Shown one piece after another: positions 51,359-59,819 of a stretch of 64,000 nucleotides of DNA. The DNA is taken from NCBI GenBank assembly GCA_016287755.1, contig JAEEWT010000005.1, forward strand, positions 1 through 64,000, read 5' to 3'. Each line of letters starts with the position of its first letter. Positions within the stretch are counted from its first letter, which is position 1. Position numbers and translations under genes: made by a program. A model generated the notes under the pieces. That model ran no database searches, had not been told where the DNA came from, and saw nothing but the letters and a program-made list of their open reading frames with translations. Origin of the DNA: Prevotella sp. (lineage in GTDB: Bacteria; Bacteroidota; Bacteroidia; Bacteroidales; Bacteroidaceae).

Positions 51359-51390
51359 CAAAGATAATACAAAAAAACGAAACTACCAAA
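51359..51390 (-). promoter_or_regulatory. promoter of the AraC-type sensor gene
   Basis: TTTG (51390-51387), 20-base spacer, TATCTTTG (51366-51359) on the minus strand. It decides the translation start of the sensor, because the first ATG (51372) lies inside the spacer. Confidence 0.75.
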
Positions 51391-51394
51391 CCTG

Positions 51395-52414
51395 TTAATA
51401 CAGGAAGTTGCTTGTGAGCAGATTTAAGGTTCCCATGATGGCGCCTAAAAGGGCACCGAGCCATACAATGGCCTTGAGTTCTTTGTCCATCACCTCCAGG
51501 ATCAGATGTTCCGCCTCGGCCATCTCCATCTCGTTGATTCGGTTCTCGATCATCTTACTGATATTGATGGCATGGAGAATGCGGGGCAGACGTTCAGTGA
51601 TGACGTGCTGGTATAAAGAGATGATCGATGATTTCAGCTGCGCTATCTGCTCCTCCTTATCCTCCAGCAGCTCACTCATCGTACAGTCGAGGAGTCGCTG
51701 GCGCTCCTTCTGAATCATCCCTCCCACCATCTCTGCAGAGTTGTCGCGCAGCATCTCGTTGATGTTCTTGGCCAATGCCTGCTCCACAGGTGCCGCCAAG
51801 GCATTGATGAAGTCGGAGGCGTGTTTCTTCGAGGAATTACCGAAGAGCCGTCCGATACCCCTGCTGATCATATCGCCGAAGCCCCCACCCTTGCCGATAC
51901 CGTTCTCGCTGAGTGCATCGCCTATATAACTGCCGAAGTGCTGCATCTTCTGCATCACATGGTCAACGGCCATATGAGCAATCTTACCACCCACCTCCGA
52001 ATCAGCCATCTTCTTGGAGATCAGCGTGGTGAGCTGTCCTTGCATGTCGGTTGAGATACTTTCTATCTCCTCGTCGGAAAGGAAGCGTTTCAGGAAAGAT
52101 CTCAGTGTTTCGTCACTCTTCTTCTGCGTATCGAAGAAACGGTCGAAGGTAGCGGAAAGCTTCTCCATCATCTCCTCCGAGAGTAAGTTCCTTTCCATCA
52201 CCTCCTGGTTCATCAGGTTCTCGCTGATGGCCCCGCCAACAGCCCCTGCTATCCTACCCTTCTCCTTGGGGATGATACCAGGCGTAAAAGGCAATTTCCG
52301 ACCAAACAGGTATTTAGCCTGATGTGGTCGGAAAAGCATACGTATGGCGATGTCATTGGTGATATAGCCAATGACACCGCCGATAAGGGGACCTGCGAGA
52401 TAAGTAAAAACCAT
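51395..52414 (-). CDS. DUF445-family membrane protein
   Basis: 339 residues. Begins FTYLAGPLIGGVIGYITNDIAIRMLFRPHQAKYLFG...LPFTPGIIPKEKGRIAGAVGG, the hallmark of DUF445, continues with long amphipathic helices and ends with a hydrophobic segment (AIVWLGALLGAIMGTLNLLTS). Both ends are probably in the membrane. Function unknown in the family. Spacer to the next gene (52415-52450) contains a duplicated CCTCTTGCTTCT. Confidence 0.85.
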   Translation of the reverse strand: MVFTYLAGPLIGGVIGYITNDIAIRMLFRPHQAKYLFGRKLPFTPGIIPKEKGRIAGAVGGAISENLMNQEVMERNLLSEEMMEKLSATFDRFFDTQKKSDETLRSFLKRFLSDEEIESISTDMQGQLTTLISKKMADSEVGGKIAHMAVDHVMQKMQHFGSYIGDALSENGIGKGGGFGDMISRGIGRLFGNSSKKHASDFINALAAPVEQALAKNINEMLRDNSAEMVGGMIQKERQRLLDCTMSELLEDKEEQIAQLKSSIISLYQHVITERLPRILHAINISKMIENRINEMEMAEAEHLILEVMDKELKAIVWLGALLGAIMGTLNLLTSNFLY

Positions 52415-52450
52415 AGGCTATTCTCACCTCTTGCTTCTTACCTCTTGCTT

Positions 52451-53773
52451 CTAAACTGGAATGTCCTTGTTCACGTTCTTGCAGCCGAGGAGGGCGTAGT
52501 AGAACATGTAGGCCATACCCAGCAGGTAGATGAAGTAGCTCGGCATGTAGCCCATGATGTCGGCGAAGAAGTTCTGCACTACAGGCAGTACACCACCGCC
52601 AACCACCATCATCATGAAGATACCGGAAGCCTGGGCCGTATATTTACCAAGACCTTCAGTAGCCAGGTTGAAGATGGAAGCCCACATCACTGAGGTACAG
52701 AGTCCGCAGAGCACAAGCAGCAGAGCGCTTACCGGTACCACCACCGTTGAGAACGATCCCTCAAGGATAGAGAACAGCGGCATGGAAACAGTCACCGATT
52801 TCGGGGTGAGCATAGCGGCAATGATCAGGATCATGCCGATGGTTGTTGTAGCAAGCATCAGCTGACGAGACGATACCTTTCCGGCAATCACGCTGGAGCA
52901 CAGACGACCGATGAGCATCAGCAGCCAGTACATGGCAGCCACAGCACCACCGATGGTAGCAGCATTCAGCACAGTTTCGGGGTTCACCCAAGCACCATTG
53001 GCAGTGGTGTCAGAGAGGTAGAAGTTCAGACCGCCAGGGATACCCACCTCTACGCCTACATAGACGAAGATAGCGATTACGCCTAACAAGCAGTGACGGA
53101 ACGACCAGGGTGAGTGTTCAAATACGGTATCTGCCGTTACCTTACCCATTTCAGGATCCTGGATGGGGATGAACAGCAGGATAACGAAGGCAGCAGCAAA
53201 GACGGTCATGGCGATATACATCACCAGGTTCACGTCGGCCATCTTCGTACTGGCTGTAACAGTACCAATCAGTGCACCCACGAGCATCGGGGTAAGCGTA
53301 CCGGCCAAAGAGTTCAGTGTTCCACCAATCATGTTCAGCTGGTTACCACGGTTACCGCCGCCGCCCAAAAGGTTCAGCATCGGGTTCACCACAGTGTTCA
53401 GGATACATACAGAGAATCCTGAGATGAAGGCACCCAGCAGGTAGATACAGAAGCCGGGGATACCGCTGGAATGACCCGAGAGGTACTGGATCAGCACACC
53501 GAAGAAACCCACGGCAATACCGATGAGGGCTGTTTTCTTGTAACCCACCTTGGTAAGCATCTTACCTGCGGGGATTCCCATGAACAGGTAAGCAAAGAAG
53601 TTCATGAAGTTACCCATGATACCTAGCACGTTTGAACCGCCGATTTCAGGCTGGTTCTTCCAGATCACACCGATAGGAGCGCCCAGATTCGTGACGAACG
53701 AGATCATGGCATACAGGAAGAACATCGTTACGATGGCGATGATGCTTCCATTCTGTTTGTTAGTTTGACTCAT
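52451..53773 (-). CDS. sugar MFS transporter (FucP/FGHS-like)
   Basis: 440 residues with about 12 hydrophobic segments. Features of the fucose/glucose permease group: FFLYAMISFVTNLGAPIG in helix 1, FFAYLFMGIPAGKMLTKVGYKKTALIG between helices 2-3, GFSVCILNTVVNPML, and a Gly-rich GGGGNRGNQLNM loop. Imports a monosaccharide by proton symport. Its position near the arabinan locus suggests, but does not prove, arabinose or a related sugar. Confidence 0.87.
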   Translation of the reverse strand: MSQTNKQNGSIIAIVTMFFLYAMISFVTNLGAPIGVIWKNQPEIGGSNVLGIMGNFMNFFAYLFMGIPAGKMLTKVGYKKTALIGIAVGFFGVLIQYLSGHSSGIPGFCIYLLGAFISGFSVCILNTVVNPMLNLLGGGGNRGNQLNMIGGTLNSLAGTLTPMLVGALIGTVTASTKMADVNLVMYIAMTVFAAAFVILLFIPIQDPEMGKVTADTVFEHSPWSFRHCLLGVIAIFVYVGVEVGIPGGLNFYLSDTTANGAWVNPETVLNAATIGGAVAAMYWLLMLIGRLCSSVIAGKVSSRQLMLATTTIGMILIIAAMLTPKSVTVSMPLFSILEGSFSTVVVPVSALLLVLCGLCTSVMWASIFNLATEGLGKYTAQASGIFMMMVVGGGVLPVVQNFFADIMGYMPSYFIYLLGMAYMFYYALLGCKNVNKDIPV

Positions 53774-53797
53774 AGTTGTATTGTTTTAGTTTGATAA

Positions 53798-54640
53798 TTA
53801 ATCTTCTGCCGGTGCCTCAGGCACATCCTCAGTCTGCTTTTTGCGGATGGAGCGCTTGCGCTTGGGCTTCTCGTCAACGGGCTTGTCGAGTTTCACGCCA
53901 GCCAACTCCGGATCGATCATGATTCGTCCGCAGTACTCGCATACGATAATCTTCTTGTGCATCTTGATGTCGAGCTGACGCTGTGGCGGAATCTTGTTGA
54001 AGCAGCCACCGCAAGCATCACGCTGCACATACACGATACCCAGTCCGTTACGGGCATTCTTACGGATACGCTTGTAGCTGGTAAGCAGACGCTCCTCAAT
54101 CTTCAGCTCCAGTTCCTTGGCCTTCTCCTTGAGCTTCTCCTCTTCAGCACGGGTCTCACCCATGATCTCGTCGAGCTCACTCTTCTTCTCCTCGAGGGCA
54201 ATCTGACGGTCCTTGATCAGTTCCTCTGCCTGAGCAAGGTCCTTGTTACGGTCTTCCACTTTCACGCCAGCCTCGCGGATCTTCTTGTTACAGAGCTCAA
54301 TCTCCAGCTCCTGGAACTCGATCTCCTTGCTCAGCGTGTCGTACTCGCGGTTGTTCTTCACATCGTTCAGCTGACTCTTGTAGCGTTCCACGCTTGCCTT
54401 GGCGTCTTCAATCTCACCCTTCTTCTGGATGATAGCCTGCTGGAAGTCGTCTATCTCTCCCTTGATCTTTTCCACACGGGTATTCAGACCGGCGATCTCA
54501 TCTTCCAGGTCCTGTACTTCAAGAGGCAACTCGCCTCTCAGGGCCTTCTTCTCGTCAATTGCCGACAAGGTTGTCTGCAACTGGTAAAGTGTTTTCAGTT
54601 TCTCTTCAACTGACAAGTCTGTTGGATCTTTCTTTGCCAT
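53798..54640 (-). CDS. coiled-coil protein with C4 zinc ribbon
   Basis: 280 residues from MAKKDPTDLSVEEKL (54640). A long antiparallel coiled coil (~15-195, many E/K/L heptads) is followed by the zinc ribbon ACGGCFNKIPPQRQLDIK...KIIVCEYCGRIMIDPEL (CxxC...CxxC) and a basic tail (KPKRKRSIRKKQ). This is the CT398/zf-RING_7 type conserved in Bacteroidota; proposed roles include nucleic-acid or secretion factors. The Nif3 gene upstream on the same strand is a frequent neighbour. Confidence 0.85.
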   Translation of the reverse strand: MAKKDPTDLSVEEKLKTLYQLQTTLSAIDEKKALRGELPLEVQDLEDEIAGLNTRVEKIKGEIDDFQQAIIQKKGEIEDAKASVERYKSQLNDVKNNREYDTLSKEIEFQELEIELCNKKIREAGVKVEDRNKDLAQAEELIKDRQIALEEKKSELDEIMGETRAEEEKLKEKAKELELKIEERLLTSYKRIRKNARNGLGIVYVQRDACGGCFNKIPPQRQLDIKMHKKIIVCEYCGRIMIDPELAGVKLDKPVDEKPKRKRSIRKKQTEDVPEAPAED

Positions 54641-54714
54641 AAATCGGAGCCCCCCTCTTATCCCCCCAATAGGGGGAGGCCGCAAACAGGGGCATGGGCC
54701 GTTGTTGTTATTTT

Positions 54715-54890
54715 TTTTTTCCTCGAGGAAGGAGGAGGGAGGAGGGAGGAAGGAGAAAACTACTGAGATACAGGCATTATATGCAGGAGAAAATCACTGG
54801 CGCATAGTACTAATCTCCTTCCTCCTTCGTCCTTCCTCCTTCCTCGAAAACTTCCTTCGTCCTTCGTCCTTCCTCGTCAAACGTAAACAA
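54715..54890. repeat. purine-rich and pyrimidine-rich repeat blocks
   Basis: 54721-54763 is built from GGAGGAAGG-type units, and 54808-54883 from CTTCCTCCTTCGTC-type units. The two blocks are roughly complementary (CCTCGAGGAAGGAGG against CCTTCCTCCTTCCTCG), so a large imperfect hairpin is possible. The right block reaches into the last codons of the Nif3 gene (stop at 54877). Confidence 0.65.
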
Positions 54891-55677
54891 TCGGATTCGT
54901 CATCACCTCCGTGAGGAAACACTTCACGCCCGGACATTCCCTTTCGATGATCTCCTTGAAGATCTCACTGGTGTACTGTTCGCTCTGATAATGCCCGATC
55001 ACGGTAATCTGTATCTCCTGCTCATGACCAAAGAACTCATGGTAGTGCATCTCGCCAGTTACGAAAGCATCAGCTCCTTCGGCAATGGCATCGTTCAGCA
55101 GGAATGCTCCTGCTCCGCCACAGATAGCCACCTTGCTGATGGGGCGTTGCAACAACTGGTTTGCCTGAATGCAATCCACACCGAAACGTTGCTTCACCAT
55201 GTTCAGGAAATCACGGGCAGCCATCGGCTCCTTCTGCTCACCGATAACACCACTGGCTCCTTGTACACCATCAGCCAGTTTCTCAGGACCGAAGAACCTG
55301 ATGTCCTGGAGTCCCATCTTCCCGGCAATCCTGTAGTTAACGCCACCGAGGGCATTGTCCATATTGGTGTGCATCGACACCACGGTGATATCATGCTTGA
55401 TGGCCTTTACCACTGCCCGCTGCACGTCATCCTTACCCGTAATCTTCTTCAGGGCATGGAACAGCAGGGGATGATGACTCACGATCAGGTTGCAGCCTAA
55501 TGCCACAGCCTCATCCACCACCTTTTCGGTCACGTCTAGACACAACAATGCCCCTGATACCTCCTGCGTCTCTGTCAATCCAACTTGCAGACCGGCATTG
55601 TCGAATCCTTCCTGCAAGGGCAGAGGCGCGAAACGTTCAAGGGCATTTACCACTTCCTTTATGTTCACGCTTTTCAA
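54877..55677 (-). CDS. Nif3-like dinuclear metal centre protein
   Basis: 266 residues. Nif3/YqfO family: ALERFAPLPLQEGFDNAGLQVG, LCLDVTEKVVDEAVALGCNLIVSHHPLLFH (metal-binding HH), THTNMD-like VVSMHTNMDNALGGVN, GGAGAFLLNDAIAEGADAFVTGEMHYH (metal site) and GHYQSEQYTSEIFKEII. Often annotated GTP cyclohydrolase 1 type 2; the true reaction is unsettled. Confidence 0.92.
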   Translation of the reverse strand: MKSVNIKEVVNALERFAPLPLQEGFDNAGLQVGLTETQEVSGALLCLDVTEKVVDEAVALGCNLIVSHHPLLFHALKKITGKDDVQRAVVKAIKHDITVVSMHTNMDNALGGVNYRIAGKMGLQDIRFFGPEKLADGVQGASGVIGEQKEPMAARDFLNMVKQRFGVDCIQANQLLQRPISKVAICGGAGAFLLNDAIAEGADAFVTGEMHYHEFFGHEQEIQITVIGHYQSEQYTSEIFKEIIERECPGVKCFLTEVMTNPIVYV

Positions 55678-55906
55678 TTTTTCAAGTCTCGCTTGCGCTC
55701 AACTGTTTCCTCGATTCATTTTCTTGTGCAAAAGTACGAAGAATTCCTGAACTCTCCTTCCTTCACTCCTTTTTTTTTATATTTGTTAACGAAAGGAAAA
55801 CATAGGCTATCCTTTATCGTGTGATAAGTGTTGTATTCAAACAAATCTTAGTTCGTTCAAGTTAGAAGGCTTATAACAGGGTGAAACTAGCCTTATAACT
55901 GGTCGT

Positions 55907-55991
55907 TAGAAGCCTGATAACTGTCTCTCAGAAGGCTTCTATCTATTCCCATGTTGGGAACTATTTATTCCCACGTTGGGAATAAATAGTT
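55907..55991. repeat. cluster of three palindromes, one perfect with 15-bp arms
   Basis: TAGAAGCCT (55907-55915) with AGGCTTCTA (55933-55941); TTCCCA-TGT-TGGGAA (55946-55960); and AACTATTTATTCCCA (55959-55973) with TGGGAATAAATAGTT (55977-55991), a perfect 33-base palindrome with a 3-base loop. No T-run follows on the plus strand. Confidence 0.75.
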
Positions 55992-56128
55992 TAACGGCAG
56001 GAAAAGCCACCCCCAACCCCTCCATGATGAGGGGAGAAATAGTTTTTTTGTTTTTGCCCAAGACCTAACAGTTTCACAGAAGAAAGTTTCTGTATATAGG
56101 TGTTTCACGCATTTTTGACACCCTAAAG

Positions 56129-56356
56129 ACCTAACATAACACCTAACAAAGAGGTAACATAAGACCTAACATGTAACCTAACCATTGGCGAATCACATGC
56201 CTCTTGCTTAACTTCGTTGACTTTTGCCTCTAAAATGTTAGGTCTTATGTTAGGTGTTATGTTAGGTGTTTGTTACCTCTTACGTTAGGTCTTTTAGCAC
56301 CCATTTTGCCTCTAAGTCATTTATAATAAAGCAATTAGCTTTTCCCAATGTTAGGT
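56129..56356. repeat. inverted array of nine ACCTAAC/GTTAGGT units
   Basis: ACCTAAC begins at 56129, 56141, 56164 and 56176; GTTAGGT begins at 56237, 56249, 56261, 56284 and 56350. The spacings are 12, 23, 12 on the left and 12, 12, 23, 66 on the right. The 23-base gaps on both sides share AAGAGGTAACA in opposite orientation, so 56141-56170 can pair with 56261-56290. Confidence 0.75.
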
Positions 56357-56458
56357 CTTGAGGAAATTGCGAAAATTCTAAAAAAATGAGGGGCAACATC
56401 TGCGATGCTGCCCCTTATTGTCTGCGTATTTAAATGTTTAATATTTAATATTTAATGT

Positions 56459-59400
56459 TTAATGTACAACGGCTTTGCCGTTATGAATATAGATTCCCTT
56501 CTTTGCAGGCTTCCCACTCAACTTCTGTCCATCAATCGTGTACCATTCATCCCTTTGACCTTTGACCGAATTCCTTTGACCGTTTTCAACGCCTGTTGTG
56601 ATACCAACACTATTGCGCTCAATCAGCATTGGATTGGCAAGAACATAATGATTTGTTTTATCAAACTCACCTATGGTCCAGTGACACTTTTCTAATACCA
56701 TTTTGTTGATAACACCCACACTTCCTTGCTCTCCACCTGTTCTACCAATTTTACAGTTGGTATTCTCAAAAACCAAATTGCTATAGAACCTTGTTTTGGC
56801 AGCGTTTGTACTACCAAGAATACCTGCTGTATTACCTGTCACTACCAGATCAATGTCCTTCACCAACAGACCAGCGCTACTTGAACGTTTGATGTTTATT
56901 CCTGCACCATTCTTACTTGAAATGGCCAGTTTTGCTTCTCCTTGACCTTCAATCGTAGTACTTGCGATGCTTGTTATGAACGCATCACCTTTGCTCGCCG
57001 TATGCTTCACGTAACAATCTCCCCACACCAAGATACGCAAGTTTTTGGGTGTTGATGAAGCAATATTGATAGATGTCAATGACGCATTGTTCAGTGTAAG
57101 TGTGTTGTTGGAGTCATCGTAATATACAGTCTCGTTGCCCAGTACATCATATTTGTTTGCAAATGTCACGGCCTTTCCACTTACTGTGATACCATAGCTG
57201 ACTGCAGTCAGGTATCCAGGACCGCCAAGGCCATCCACATGGGCGTACTCCTTATCAGTTTTGTCTGGATCAAAGGCAGTGCCAGCCCCACCCTTAAGCT
57301 TATCGCAGCTAAAGAACATCTTGGAAGAAACGGTCACATTCTGCGTGCTCCAATCTTGTCCTACGGTAATCGTTTTCAGGTTCTCACAGTATTGGAACAT
57401 TCCAAACATATTAGTCACATTACCCGTATCGAAAGAGCTCAGGTTAAGAGATGTCAGGCCACTACAGCTGTCAAACATACTATCCATATCTGTCACCTTG
57501 GTGGTGTTAAAACCACTAAGGGATAGTGAGGTCAGACCGGAGCAACCTCTGAACATTCCATCCATATTCTCCACCTCACCTGTATCAAAACTGCTCAAAT
57601 TTATACTTGTCAGTTTTTTGCAATTAGTAAACAAGTTTGACATGACAGTAACGTTCTGCGTATTGAAGCCACTGCCTAAAGTGAGTGTTTCAAGGTTTTC
57701 ACAACCACAGAACATTCCCCACATGTTTCTCACATTACTGGTATTAAAGTGGCTCAAGTCGAGGCTTCCCAGATTGCTACAGAGATAGAACATGGAGCTC
57801 ATATCCGTCACATCACTGGTATTCAGATTCTCTATGCCTGTAATAAACTCCAGTGCAGTTCGGTTCATAAACCATTGATAGGTAGTGGTAGGTCGTGCAT
57901 TTTTGAACGTTTCGTCAAACACCACCTTCTCTATACGACAATCATCAGAAATCCATCCAGGTGTTATATTATCATTATACAGATCGTATTTCTTTGTGCC
58001 AATCCTTCTGTCTCTCTGATCGTCATAATAGAACGTGAGCGTTTTAATATCGGCACGATTGTCATATAAAGCATATGCCCCTAATTTGGATGTGAGGTAG
58101 CCAGGATTATCTGGACCGCCATCGATGCGGGCATATAAAACACCTGATTGGTTCGACCATTGGCCGTAATCACTACTCCATCTTGTTCCATTACCTCCTA
58201 CCAAACTGGTACAATAATAAAACATGCCACCGCCTGTTTCAACATTGTCGGTATTCCATTTGTCATCATTTGCATAAATCGTCACCAGATTCGTGCAATT
58301 TTGGAACATCATATCCATCTGCTTCACATTATGTGTATCGAAGCTTCTCAGATCAAGCTCTGTCAATAGACTGCAACCACTAAACATTAAAAGCATGGAC
58401 GTCACATTCGACGTATCGAAATTGCAGAGGTCAAGTTCGGTCAATTGACTGCAACCACAAAACATCATCAACATGTTCGTCACATTCGACGTGTTGAAAG
58501 TGCTGAGATCAAGGTCTTTCAGTTTATAACAACTATTAAACATTGCACTCATTTCCGTTACTTTATCGGTATTCAGGTATTCTATGCCTTCAATTGTTGT
58601 AAGCTTCTCAAAATGATTGAACCAATCAGACGTAGATACAGGAAAAGCGGAGGCAAAAGATTCGTGAAATACCACCGTTGTAACATTTTTCATATTACTA
58701 TTATTAAACCAGCCAGGAACCTCTCCATCAATCGTCAACAAATACTTATCTCCTGTTTTTTCATCCATCTTCCCGTCGTTGTAGAACGTGAAGGTTTTGT
58801 TGCTCGATGTATATACCGCATAGCCAGAAGGACGTGTGGAAAGGTAGCCGGGAGTTTCAGAATCTGGTCCGCCATCGATGCAAGCATAGGAGGCATCAAT
58901 ATGCTCATAAGAGTAAGCCGTTCCTTCACCTCCTACAAGGTTATTACAATAAGCGAACATATAGTTTGATGAAGTTACCTTCTCTGTGTTCCAGTTATCA
59001 CCCACGAAGATCTTCTTCAGATTAGTGCAGTTCCAAAACATCCCGCTCATGTTTGTCACATTACTGGTATCCCATCCGGTTAGGTTCAGTATCTTCAGTT
59101 TTTGACATCCTTCAAACATCCTGGTCATGGAAATCACTTTACTCAGATCCAGATTCTCTAAAGACGTGATTCTTGTTAGTTCTTCGCAACCAGAAAATAT
59201 TGATCCCATATATTCTACGTTACTCGTATCCCAGTTTGTCAAGTCAAGAGTTTTCAGTGAAGAACACCCATCAAACATTCCAATCATATCTTTCACCTTA
59301 CTTGTATTAAAGTGGGTAACATCAATACTCTGCATTTTTTCGCAATAGGCAAACATATAGCTCATATCCGTCACCTCACTGGTATTCAGATTCTCTATGT

Positions 59401-59728
59401 TTACAATGGATGTGAGATTCTCCAATATGACAAACCAAAAGCGAGTGGATGTTGGCTTAGTTCGGGCGAATGATTCATCAAATACCACTGTCGTTATGTC
59501 TTCACCATGCTCCCTAGCCCAATCTATATCGTTATAAGTTCGAGGGTCATAAGGCAAATCATAAACGTCACAACCTGCTTGAGCTTGCCAATCCCCTTTA
59601 TGTCCATCACAGTAGAACGTGAGAGTCTTGGAATCTGAGTCATAAACAGTATAATCATTCAGGTCCGCCCTGCAGAACGAGCAGAACGTCATTAGCATTA
59701 CTATAGCTAGAAATAGTCTTTGTTTCAT
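56459..59728 (-). CDS. BspA-like leucine-rich repeat (DUF285) surface protein
   Basis: 1089 residues from MKQRLFLAIVMLMTFCSFCRA (59728, signal peptide); the ATG at 59773 lies in the promoter. About twenty repeats of the DUF285/BspA kind, such as NTSEVTDMSYMFAYCEKMQS and NTSNVTNMSGMFWNCTNLKK, occur in three blocks (~60-290, ~340-545, ~590-810). Each block starts with a YDSDSKTLTFYCDG/YTSSNKTFTFYNDG cap and ends with a GGxGxxY...DGGPD-x-PGYLT segment. A different beta-helix-like domain fills ~820-1050, and a C-terminal anchor-like tail (EWYTIDGQKLSGKP...GIYIHNGKAVV) closes it. Surface adhesion proteins of this family bind host or bacterial ligands. The linker before the tail is coded by a short repeat (GQRNSVKGQRDE). 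Confidence 0.88.
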   Translation of the reverse strand: MKQRLFLAIVMLMTFCSFCRADLNDYTVYDSDSKTLTFYCDGHKGDWQAQAGCDVYDLPYDPRTYNDIDWAREHGEDITTVVFDESFARTKPTSTRFWFVILENLTSIVNIENLNTSEVTDMSYMFAYCEKMQSIDVTHFNTSKVKDMIGMFDGCSSLKTLDLTNWDTSNVEYMGSIFSGCEELTRITSLENLDLSKVISMTRMFEGCQKLKILNLTGWDTSNVTNMSGMFWNCTNLKKIFVGDNWNTEKVTSSNYMFAYCNNLVGGEGTAYSYEHIDASYACIDGGPDSETPGYLSTRPSGYAVYTSSNKTFTFYNDGKMDEKTGDKYLLTIDGEVPGWFNNSNMKNVTTVVFHESFASAFPVSTSDWFNHFEKLTTIEGIEYLNTDKVTEMSAMFNSCYKLKDLDLSTFNTSNVTNMLMMFCGCSQLTELDLCNFDTSNVTSMLLMFSGCSLLTELDLRSFDTHNVKQMDMMFQNCTNLVTIYANDDKWNTDNVETGGGMFYYCTSLVGGNGTRWSSDYGQWSNQSGVLYARIDGGPDNPGYLTSKLGAYALYDNRADIKTLTFYYDDQRDRRIGTKKYDLYNDNITPGWISDDCRIEKVVFDETFKNARPTTTYQWFMNRTALEFITGIENLNTSDVTDMSSMFYLCSNLGSLDLSHFNTSNVRNMWGMFCGCENLETLTLGSGFNTQNVTVMSNLFTNCKKLTSINLSSFDTGEVENMDGMFRGCSGLTSLSLSGFNTTKVTDMDSMFDSCSGLTSLNLSSFDTGNVTNMFGMFQYCENLKTITVGQDWSTQNVTVSSKMFFSCDKLKGGAGTAFDPDKTDKEYAHVDGLGGPGYLTAVSYGITVSGKAVTFANKYDVLGNETVYYDDSNNTLTLNNASLTSINIASSTPKNLRILVWGDCYVKHTASKGDAFITSIASTTIEGQGEAKLAISSKNGAGINIKRSSSAGLLVKDIDLVVTGNTAGILGSTNAAKTRFYSNLVFENTNCKIGRTGGEQGSVGVINKMVLEKCHWTIGEFDKTNHYVLANPMLIERNSVGITTGVENGQRNSVKGQRDEWYTIDGQKLSGKPAKKGIYIHNGKAVVH

Positions 59729-59770
59729 GTTGTTAAAGTTTAGTAGTTTGACAAAGTATGTAATACTTTG

Positions 59771-59802
59771 CAAAGATAGTGTTTTTTCTGGTAACTTCCA
59801 AA
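59771..59802 (-). promoter_or_regulatory. promoter of the BspA-like gene
   Basis: Minus strand TTTG (59802-59799), 20-base spacer, TATCTTTG (59778-59771). A perfect consensus, 43 bases upstream of the chosen start codon. Confidence 0.78.
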
Positions 59803-59819
59803 TTTTTAAGGCAATAGCG

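Larger units (their letters stand above)
55678..56458. other. long intergenic region with several hairpins and repeat arrays
   Basis: No gene seen in 780 bases. It contains a hairpin cluster at 55907-55991 and an array of nine ACCTAAC/GTTAGGT words at 56129-56356, both listed separately, plus an older-looking copy of TAGAAGGCTTATAAC at 55863. Confidence 0.6.

Noticed and set aside
56129..56356. Short regular repeats as a CRISPR array
   Set aside because: Units are 7 bases with 12- or 23-base periods in both orientations; there are no spacers of uniform length and no cas genes.
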